Shown piece after piece: positions 1 to 5,729 of a stretch of DNA of 8,045 nucleotides; position 1 is the first letter of the stretch; the number at the start of each line of letters is the position of its first letter. The translations under genes were made by a program, and so were the position numbers. The stretch is from NCBI GenBank assembly GCA_022361135.1, contig JAKSBM010000712.1, positions 1 through 8,045 on the forward strand. Reading direction: 5' to 3'. This stretch comes from Desulfobacterales bacterium (lineage in GTDB: Bacteria > Desulfobacterota > Desulfobacteria > Desulfobacterales > Desulfobacteraceae). The notes beneath the pieces were generated by a model. The model saw only the letters and a list, made by a program, of their open reading frames with translations, was not told the DNA's origin and searched no databases.

Positions 1-355
1 CGGGAAAACGAAAACCCCCGATCTCTACCCCGGAAGAATGAACCCGGGCAGACAGGGAAAGTCCTTTGAAGCGCCAGTGAAGGGTCTCCATCGCCTTTAA
101 GCTTTGGGGCGTGTAATGGAATTCGGCCAAATCAAGATCCAGGTCGTCGGTCCAACGTATATTTTCCAGCCGGGTCCGGTAAAGCCCCATGTCCTGGATT
201 TCAAACTCAACCCCCAGATCCTGGAGCTTGGCCTGGAATCGATCTTTGACACCGGTTTCCACCAACAAAGGGAGATTGATCCAGCAGACAAGCAGAACCA
301 GGGAAGCAAGGGCAAAAAGCCCCAGCCCCCAGGGTAGAACACGTTTAAATGACAT
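1..355 (-). CDS. N-terminal part of a membrane-anchored YdbH/AsmA-like envelope protein (partial, runs off the left edge)
   Basis: The reading frame starts at an ATG at 355 and stays open for 118 codons to the window edge, so only the N-terminus is present. Residues about 7-27 form one strongly hydrophobic segment after a short basic start (MSFKR), which fits an inner-membrane anchor with the rest in the periplasm. After it come short alternating beta-type stretches (for example residues 49-66 and 71-86, ending in YTPQSL). This pattern is typical of the first repeats of AsmA/TamB/YdbH-type proteins, which are thought to bridge the envelope and carry phospholipids. The start overlaps the end of the rhomboid gene by 11 bp. 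An AAGGGTG-like Shine-Dalgarno lies about 11 nt upstream, so translation is probably coupled. The family call is inferred from the anchor and general pattern, since no diagnostic motif is visible in this fragment. It could be another single-pass periplasmic protein. That the gene is real is much surer than the family. Confidence 0.6.
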   Translation of the reverse strand, partial: MSFKRVLPWGLGLFALASLVLLVCWINLPLLVETGVKDRFQAKLQDLGVEFEIQDMGLYRTRLENIRWTDDLDLDLAEFHYTPQSLKAMETLHWRFKGLSLSARVHSSGVEIGGFRFP

Positions 356-1319
356 TTTTAATCATCACCCTTAGATAGAGATCTCCTTTTTGCCCACCGG
401 GCAGTGCCCGCCCCAGCCCATTCAAACGAAGCCGGGTCCCCTGGCGAATGCCCGCCGGAATGACAACCCGGTAGAGGGGGCGGTAAAGGCCGTGGGTCAC
501 GGTTACACGTTTTCGTGCACCGGTCAAGGCCTCAAGGGAGGAAATCTCAATGTCCCCGTGGAGGTCCAAGGTATTGGGCCGGGGAAGGGTGGAAATGACC
601 TGGAGTTTTGGGGTTTTTTTCCGCTGGGTAAACCGGTAAAGCCTTTGGCTGGCTCCGGTTCCGGGCAGCTTTCGATTCATGTGGATCAGGACCATGCCGG
701 CAATGAAGCCACCGATGTGGGCCCACCAGGCAATGCCCGAGCCCATGCCTGCCCCCGTTGCATTGATAAATTGGAGGACAAACCAGATCCCCAGGAAAAT
801 AAAGGCCGGGATATCAATGAACCAGGGAAAAATTAAAATGGGAATAACGGTGAGGATCTTGGCCCGGGGGTAGAGGAGGAAATAGGCCCCCATGACCCCG
901 GCCACGGCCCCGCTGGCCCCAATGGTCGGTGTGGGCGACAGGGGATTGAACATGAAGTGGAGCAGGCCCGAAGCCAGGCCGGACAAAATATAAAAGGCAA
1001 GGAAACGAAATGTACCCAGATGGGATTCCACATTGTCCCCAAAGATGTAGAGGAACCACATGTTCCCCACAAAGTGCCAGAATCCCCCATGGAAAAACAT
1101 ATAGGTGAATGGAGAAACCACCAGGTTCAGCAGGGTAAAATGCCGGGAAAGTTCGGACAGGGTATACTTCCCCGGTACCAGGCCGAAGAGATAAAAGATG
1201 AGTTCATTATTAAAACCGGCCTGCCATTGAAATAGGAAAACCAGAAATGTGATAACAATGATGAGCCAGGTTCCGACGGGGAGTGTCCGTGTGGGGTAAT
1301 TGTCGCGAATGGGGATCAT
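345..1319 (-). CDS. Rhomboid family intramembrane serine protease fused to a C-terminal DnaJ-type substrate-binding domain
   Basis: This 324-residue protein is predicted to cleave membrane proteins within the lipid bilayer. Residues about 14-213 carry some six hydrophobic segments. The rhomboid signatures are clear: H82 and N86 in a WHFVGN stretch (equivalent to GlpG H150/N154), the nucleophile S136 in GASG (134-137), and catalytic H201 in AHIGGF (200-205). All catalytic residues are present, so the enzyme should be active. A charged linker (about 214-248) leads to residues 249-320, which look like the first C-terminal (peptide-binding) domain of DnaJ/CbpA. They have DLHGDIEISSLEALTGA (252-268), then VVIPAGIRQGTRLRLNGLG (285-303), then GDLYLRVMI (312-320). 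There is no J domain (no HPD) and no zinc finger. With six membrane segments this domain should be cytoplasmic. The start overlaps the SLOG gene stop by 4 bp (ATGA), and AAGG (1327-1330) is its Shine-Dalgarno. The gene end overlaps the next gene by 11 bp. The protease call is very sure; the DnaJ-like call is strong by motif. Confidence 0.93.
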   Translation of the reverse strand: MIPIRDNYPTRTLPVGTWLIIVITFLVFLFQWQAGFNNELIFYLFGLVPGKYTLSELSRHFTLLNLVVSPFTYMFFHGGFWHFVGNMWFLYIFGDNVESHLGTFRFLAFYILSGLASGLLHFMFNPLSPTPTIGASGAVAGVMGAYFLLYPRAKILTVIPILIFPWFIDIPAFIFLGIWFVLQFINATGAGMGSGIAWWAHIGGFIAGMVLIHMNRKLPGTGASQRLYRFTQRKKTPKLQVISTLPRPNTLDLHGDIEISSLEALTGARKRVTVTHGLYRPLYRVVIPAGIRQGTRLRLNGLGRALPGGQKGDLYLRVMIKNVI

Positions 1320-2137
1320 TTAACAACCTTGAGGCGATAGCTCCTGTTAAGATAGTCCTTTAAAGCCTTAATTATTTCCATGATGGCATCTTCAATGGTA
1401 AAGCTTTCACGGTAACCGGCCCTTTCCCGGCAGGCTTCCAACAATGCGGTATTCCCGAAATCAAAGCCCATGCGCAGGCGGATGGGCTCCTTCCAGGCAT
1501 AATAAAGGTCAAATATCAAATTATCTCCCAACTTGGCCAGGGAGACCTTGGTTTTAAGGGAGAGGTCCGCTGCCACCAACCCCACGGCCTCCACTACCTT
1601 TTCCGGAAAGGCCACCACATCCTCGATTTCCAGGGTGCCGTCAAACTCCGTGGGGCCGGCTTCCACATCCAGGGACAACAGGTAAAAGGTGGCTTCCAAA
1701 ATGATTTTTACTTCCTCGTATATCCCGGGATCGTCGCTGGCCCGGGGCCCGGCCACATTGAGCTGACTGATGCCGTTGTCGATGATAAAGGAGTGAAGAA
1801 TAATGCTGGCTTCAAAGGTGTCGGACATGGACAAATCGATGTGGAGGTGGGGTTTGGATTTATCCTTGGCCATTTTCAGGGTGAGAAGGGAGCCCCCGCG
1901 CAAAGGGCCGTTTCCAAATATCACCGTGGCCTGGGAGTCCAGAATATTTTGGAGGGTACGATCCTGGTATTCATCCGTGGGGGTTTCCCGGAGTTCGTAT
2001 ATCTCGGGAAGGGGACCGTTTTCCGTACGCCTTCCCTTGGGAACCCACCCACCATGGGGAATATTAAATTTCAGGGCCACATCCAGTGCAGCACGGTCTG
2101 CACCGGTCTGTCCGCCGGAAATGATTTTTTGAAGCAT
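1316..2137 (-). CDS. SLOG-superfamily protein of the cpYpsA / 'putative molybdenum carrier' type with an extra C-terminal domain
   Basis: The N-terminal ~150 residues match the circularly permuted YpsA SLOG family, long annotated as molybdenum-cofactor carrier. They show SGGQTGADRAALDVA (7-21), WVPKGRRTENGPLPEIY (31-47), a TVIFGNGPLRGGS stretch (71-83) and the family's closing LNVAGPRASDDPGIYE motif (126-141). SLOG domains are Rossmann-like and bind nucleotides or related ligands. The glycine-rich loops seen here would form that site, but the ligand is not evident from sequence. The protein is cytosolic, with no signal peptide or membrane segment. At 273 residues it is far longer than the ~150-residue single-domain members I know. 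Residues about 155-273 form an additional domain I do not recognise, predicted mixed alpha/beta and ending in a helix and a basic tail. The start has a GGGGAT Shine-Dalgarno about 8 nt upstream. This is the first gene of a coupled cassette, its stop overlapping the rhomboid start as ATGA. Family is sure; biochemical role is not. Confidence 0.85.
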   Translation of the reverse strand: MLQKIISGGQTGADRAALDVALKFNIPHGGWVPKGRRTENGPLPEIYELRETPTDEYQDRTLQNILDSQATVIFGNGPLRGGSLLTLKMAKDKSKPHLHIDLSMSDTFEASIILHSFIIDNGISQLNVAGPRASDDPGIYEEVKIILEATFYLLSLDVEAGPTEFDGTLEIEDVVAFPEKVVEAVGLVAADLSLKTKVSLAKLGDNLIFDLYYAWKEPIRLRMGFDFGNTALLEACRERAGYRESFTIEDAIMEIIKALKDYLNRSYRLKVVK

Positions 2138-2170
2138 ATCGCCGAATCCCCTTTTAAAATGTTGGTAACT

Positions 2171-2198
2171 ATAATAACAGTAAAGAATGGTTCTGCAA
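2171..2198 (-). promoter_or_regulatory. Candidate sigma70-type promoter for the SLOG-rhomboid-YdbH-like cassette
   Basis: On the minus strand a TTGCAG hexamer (2193-2198) is followed after 16 nt by TATTAT (2171-2176). The second matches the -10 consensus at five of six positions and the first matches the -35 at three. Transcription would begin near 2164, leaving a leader of about 27 nt before the SLOG start at 2137. It sits in the only non-coding gap upstream of the cassette. An overlapping TATAAT (2170-2175) reads on the plus strand toward the HD gene but has no convincing -35, so the gap may hold back-to-back promoters. This is pattern-based only. Confidence 0.35.
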
Positions 2199-2234
2199 TA
2201 CTAATCTGGTCGAATTAAGCGCTGAAGGAGTAAG

Positions 2235-2813
2235 ATGCGAACACCCTCCCAAACCGAATGTTTTCAATTGATAAATGAGATGAAAATGATGAATCACATA
2301 ATAGATCATTCGGTCATGGTGGGAAATGTTGCCATCTGTCTGGCCCGGTATCTGAAGAAAGAAACGCCCGGGCTGAATTCAGACCTGATTTTCTCAGCAG
2401 CACTTCTCCATGATATCACTAAAACCCGCAGTTTTGAAACAGGAGAACTGCATTCTGCTTCAGGAGGCGAACTGCTGACCCGAATGGGATATCCCGAGGT
2501 GGGCAATATTATCCGCCAGCACGTGGTTCTGGATGAGGGATGGGAAGCCGGGCCCATCACTGAATCGGAAATCGTCAATTACGCGGACAAACGCGTCCTC
2601 CACGATAAAGTGGTCTCCCTGGACAGGCGTCTGACCTATATTAAAAAAAGATATGGAAAGGATGATCGGTTTAAAACACAGATCAAAAAGATGTGGGATG
2701 CCACCCAGGCCATTGAGGTGCGCCTTTTCAACGCCCTACCCTTTACCCCGACCCAGCTAGGGGATCACATCCGCCCGGAGATTCCACGGGATGCCATCCC
2801 TGGGACAAAATAA
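2235..2813 (+). CDS. HD-domain metal-dependent phosphohydrolase (HDIG-like), single domain
   Basis: This 192-residue cytosolic protein has the ordered HD-superfamily metal ligands: H25 (IIDHSVMV), H59-D60 in ALLHDITK, H96 in IIRQHVVLD and D118 in YADKRV. HD enzymes hydrolyse phosphomonoester or phosphodiester bonds in nucleotides, so a hydrolase role is likely, but the substrate cannot be read from the sequence. The pattern ADKRVxHDxVVSLDRRLTYI (117-136) resembles the HD halves I recall from MobA-like nucleotidyltransferase fusions, though no transferase domain is present here. The ATG has a GAAGGAG Shine-Dalgarno (2224-2230) four nt upstream, which supports the start. The gene is transcribed divergently from the SLOG gene across 97 bp and converges on the dynamin-like gene with 25 bp between the stops. 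I see no clear terminator in that gap. Fold assignment is firm; substrate and pathway are unknown. Confidence 0.85.
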   Translation: MRTPSQTECFQLINEMKMMNHIIDHSVMVGNVAICLARYLKKETPGLNSDLIFSAALLHDITKTRSFETGELHSASGGELLTRMGYPEVGNIIRQHVVLDEGWEAGPITESEIVNYADKRVLHDKVVSLDRRLTYIKKRYGKDDRFKTQIKKMWDATQAIEVRLFNALPFTPTQLGDHIRPEIPRDAIPGTK

Positions 2814-2838
2814 TTAAAGCCGGAATAAATAAAATCCC

Positions 2839-5052
2839 CTACAAGGTGTCCAGGCGATCCAGGCAGTCCTGAATTCGTGCCTTGATATCCAGAAGAACGT
2901 CCCTGCGCCCATCCATCTCCTCCTGCTTCAATGCATAGAGACGATCCAGATCCTGGTTCAAGGATTCGTAGATGGCAAAACGATCGTGGATTTTTTCCTT
3001 AAAATCCCGGGTCACCGCCTCGATGAGGGGCATGAAATAGGTGGAAAATAATTGTTTTTCATATTCCTGGATGTGGAGCTTAAAGGAAGTCAGGCTCTCT
3101 CTTTTTATGCTGTCCCCTGCCTGTTTAAAGCCGGGGGTAAAGGAAAACCGCACCTGTTTTTTAAAAAATGACTTCACCAAAAGTCCCACGGAATGCAGAC
3201 TTAAACCGGTGACGGCATTGGCCCGCATGCGCTTGGTAAACCGGGGCGAAAACAGGGGTGGCGGCAATTCCAACCCCAGAATTTTTTTGATGGCCTGGAT
3301 ATCCACACCGGTCTCACTTGGGACCTTGTCCCTGCCAAGTCCCTGGGAAATCTCCTCAAGTCCGGTATCCTTACCATCCCGGCTCCATTGCATGGGGTCA
3401 ATGCGATAGGAATCCAACAGGGATTGGAAATAGGTGGAAATCCGTTTTTCCTGCGCGTTGACCTTGGCCTTGATATCGGGAATGATCTCCCTGACCAGAA
3501 AGAGGTCGAGATCCCGTTTGAAATCCTGGAACATGAAGTAAAGGATTTGCTTGAACCCGGTTTCCTTCACCTGGGGACGATAGGGCTCAACATCCATGGG
3601 GGCCTTGATGATTTGGGATTTCATCCGGGCCTGGATGGAATCACTGCCCTGGCTGAAGAGCTGTTTTAAATCCTTTTCCACCTCCCGGACCAAACCGGAA
3701 ATGGCCCCTTCCAGGGAGTTGTCCACAATGGATTTGAGCCGTTCTGCATTTTCCCGGACATATTCCAGCTGGGCCCCGGCTTCGCATCGATCCCCATCAT
3801 CGGTGGAGGTCAGTTTCAGGAAAAGATCGGTTTTATTGCCCATGCTTTCCAGCATCAACTCCAACCGTTCCAGATGGTTGGAAACCAGGAGTTTGAAATT
3901 TTCCCCCTCCAGCAATTCTTCGAACCGACCCTTGAATTTTGCACTGTTCTTCCGGCAAAATTCAGCCATGGCCTTGTCATCCTGCCATAGTTCCAGCCGT
4001 TTGCCATTCCGCTTGGTCAACTTGGAGCCCAAATTTTCAAAGAGATCAAAGAGGGCGGAAAAGCTGTATAACCGCGGGGAATCCATAAGGAATTCCAACT
4101 CCGCCTTGATATTGGCTTCAATGGCCTTTAGATTGGCCAGATTTTCATGCTCGGAAAGATCGCAATTATTTACAAAGATGATATTTTCCAGGAGGCCCAT
4201 TCGATTGATAGTTTTGAGGAATTCCATGTCGGATTTCCGAAGGCCGGTTCTGGAGGAAATGCAATATATGATGAGGTTGGCCGACTCCAGGTATTGGATC
4301 ACCTGGGCCAACTGGGCCGGATCCGTGGAATCGGCGCCCTGGCAATCGGCAATCTCAACCTGGAGGTTCAGGGTGGAACCGAAAATTTCCAGGCAGACAT
4401 CCTTCACAAAAAAGGCATGGCTGGAATCGGCGGTGAAGTTTTTATGCTTTTCAAATGCCTTGGAGCTATAAACCAGTTCCGCTTCATCGGCCTGGACAAT
4501 ATCCTTACAATCCTCATAGCCCTCAAGGGCGTTCTGGATACTTAAGGTTTCCGGCCGGATCCCCTGGTCCACCACCGGGAACTCGGACTTTAATTTTTTC
4601 AGGGTTTTGGTGAGGAATGCACGGTCTTTTTTCCGACGAAGGTCAAGCCCCTCGATGAATTCCCGCTCCTGGGGATCATCTGAAAACATGTCCAGATTTT
4701 TCCGCAGCACCCCATTGATTTCATCCCAGGATTTCAGGGTCAGCCTTGCCTGGTTCTTTTTTCCCTTGCGAATTCGGGTGGTAATGGCCGTGACAACGCC
4801 GGCCCCGCGTTTGACCAGCTCTTTTCCGGCCATGGCATTAATGAAGGTGGATTTGCCGGATTTGATCACCCCGACAACGGCGATTTTCAGATAACCCGAA
4901 GCAATGTGATCCGGAATCTGTTGACAATTCTCCCGGAACCCCTCCAGGGCGGGATCAAACATGTCGGGAACGTCCGCCATGGTCTGGATAATGGACAGGG
5001 TGTCGGAAACAAGTGCGTCAATGGTCTTCAGTCGGGTCTTTTTCTGGGTCAT
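2839..5052 (-). CDS. Large dynamin-like GTPase with atypical G3/G4 motifs
   Basis: This 737-residue protein has a P-loop GTPase domain near the N-terminus: Walker A GVIKSGKST (61-69), then GAGVVTAITTRI (83-94) with G2 threonine T88, as in bacterial dynamin-family proteins. G3 reads ADCQG (235-239) rather than DxPG. G4 reads NNCD (295-298) in place of [N/T]KxD. The G2-G3 spacing is about 148 residues, roughly double that in classical dynamins, so residues about 100-215 hold a charged helical insertion. The remaining ~400 residues are rich in predicted helix, including a charged C-terminal stretch (about 655-737). No full transmembrane segment is seen; 611-635 is amphipathic and could be a membrane-touching paddle. 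Bacterial dynamins typically remodel or protect membranes, but the role here is unknown. The ATG at 5052 is fixed by an in-frame TGA four codons upstream and has only a poor Shine-Dalgarno. It lies 24 bp after algH, so translation may depend on that gene. Confidence 0.82.
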   Translation of the reverse strand: MTQKKTRLKTIDALVSDTLSIIQTMADVPDMFDPALEGFRENCQQIPDHIASGYLKIAVVGVIKSGKSTFINAMAGKELVKRGAGVVTAITTRIRKGKKNQARLTLKSWDEINGVLRKNLDMFSDDPQEREFIEGLDLRRKKDRAFLTKTLKKLKSEFPVVDQGIRPETLSIQNALEGYEDCKDIVQADEAELVYSSKAFEKHKNFTADSSHAFFVKDVCLEIFGSTLNLQVEIADCQGADSTDPAQLAQVIQYLESANLIIYCISSRTGLRKSDMEFLKTINRMGLLENIIFVNNCDLSEHENLANLKAIEANIKAELEFLMDSPRLYSFSALFDLFENLGSKLTKRNGKRLELWQDDKAMAEFCRKNSAKFKGRFEELLEGENFKLLVSNHLERLELMLESMGNKTDLFLKLTSTDDGDRCEAGAQLEYVRENAERLKSIVDNSLEGAISGLVREVEKDLKQLFSQGSDSIQARMKSQIIKAPMDVEPYRPQVKETGFKQILYFMFQDFKRDLDLFLVREIIPDIKAKVNAQEKRISTYFQSLLDSYRIDPMQWSRDGKDTGLEEISQGLGRDKVPSETGVDIQAIKKILGLELPPPLFSPRFTKRMRANAVTGLSLHSVGLLVKSFFKKQVRFSFTPGFKQAGDSIKRESLTSFKLHIQEYEKQLFSTYFMPLIEAVTRDFKEKIHDRFAIYESLNQDLDRLYALKQEEMDGRRDVLLDIKARIQDCLDRLDTL

Positions 5053-5076
5053 GGTCCGGCAATTTCAGGGATGGTG

Positions 5077-5604
5077 TTAAATAAGCATCATTGCATTTTC
5101 ATACTTCCGGTCACAGGGAACGGAAAACAGGATTTCCTCGGTCATGTCACAATGGAGCCAGGAACTGTCCCCCAACTCCGAATCCAATTGTAAGGGCCCC
5201 CATCCGGCGCAGCCCAGGAGGATCATAAAGGACTCCGGCCCCTGGTCCTGGGCAATGGCCTCCAGGATATCCCGGGAATTGCTCAGGTACAGCCAGTCCG
5301 TGACCTTTAAAGATTCCTTCCATCCGGCCGGGGGACCGTGGAGGACAAAAACACCAGAGGGCTGGACAGGGCCGCCCAGGTAGATATCCAATTTATCCAC
5401 ACTTTTGTTGCAGGGGATATTCAGATCTTCAAAGAGCTCACGCCCGGTTAAAAGGGGGTGGACTTTATTGACGATGAAACCCAGGGCGCCGCTTTCATTG
5501 TGCTCACACAGGCATGTGACGGTCTGGGCAAAATTGGGATCCGGAAGTCCGGGCATTGCCAGAAGAAACTTTCCCTTCAAGCTCATGGCTGGGGCACTAC
5601 TCAT
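5077..5604 (-). CDS. algH: UPF0301 / AlgH (YqgE) family protein
   Basis: The 175-residue protein matches the YqgE/AlgH family along its length: GKFLLAMPGLPDPNF (11-25), CEHNESGALGFIVNK (33-47), YLGGPV (75-80), VLHG (87-90) and GCAGWGPLQLDSEL (131-144). AlgH was named for an effect on alginate production in Pseudomonas, but the family's molecular function is not established. I see no signal peptide, so it is probably cytosolic. I chose the ATG at 5604 because a TGGAG Shine-Dalgarno (5612-5616) sits 7 nt upstream. A GTG at 5649 would add 15 residues without family similarity, and the ATG at 5586 lacks a ribosome site. The protein ends at KYENAMMLI, about a dozen residues short of the usual tail. 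It is the first gene of a probable two-gene unit with the dynamin-like GTPase. Confidence 0.9.
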   Translation of the reverse strand: MSSAPAMSLKGKFLLAMPGLPDPNFAQTVTCLCEHNESGALGFIVNKVHPLLTGRELFEDLNIPCNKSVDKLDIYLGGPVQPSGVFVLHGPPAGWKESLKVTDWLYLSNSRDILEAIAQDQGPESFMILLGCAGWGPLQLDSELGDSSWLHCDMTEEILFSVPCDRKYENAMMLI

Positions 5605-5683
5605 GGATCGGCTCCATTCATTGGTTAAGGGACCTGCCAAGGCATCCACAGGCCCCGCTCTTTATGGGTTAATCAGGAAAATA

Positions 5684-5711
5684 GTTTTAAATATTTTGCC
5701 TGTTTTTGCAA
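5684..5711 (-). promoter_or_regulatory. Weak candidate promoter in the AT-rich gap upstream of algH
   Basis: The gap between the manC stop and the algH start is strikingly AT-rich compared with the flanking genes. On the minus strand TTGCAA (5706-5711) is followed after 16 nt by TAAAAC (5684-5689), a four-of-six match to the -10 consensus. This could give algH and the dynamin-like gene their own transcript. I found no hairpin with a T-run that would end the manC transcript here, so read-through from manC is also possible. Confidence 0.2.
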
Positions 5712-5729
5712 TCTTTTTATGGTGGGACA

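Noticed and set aside
390..836. A 148-codon plus-strand frame opposite the rhomboid gene.
   Set aside because: It is antisense to the rhomboid-DnaJ coding sequence, is glycine/proline-rich, and shows no start signal.
2788..2800. A perfect short inverted repeat (GGGAT, 3-nt loop, ATCCC) near the end of the HD gene, considered as a terminator.
   Set aside because: The stem is only 5 bp, lies within codons, and has no T-run on either strand, so it is not a convincing intrinsic terminator.
3596..4471. A 291-codon open frame on the plus strand inside the dynamin-like gene.
   Set aside because: Its translation is low-complexity and serine/arginine-rich, with no family signal. The opposite strand carries a coherent GTPase throughout, so it is a shadow.
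5605..5649. An upstream GTG start for algH adding 15 residues.
   Set aside because: There is no ribosome site at the right distance and the added residues do not resemble the family N-terminus. The ATG at 5604 has TGGAG 7 nt upstream.
5690..5711. Repeated TTTTGC stretches in the manC-algH gap, considered as a terminator or operator.
   Set aside because: They are direct rather than inverted copies, too short and AT-biased to separate from chance.
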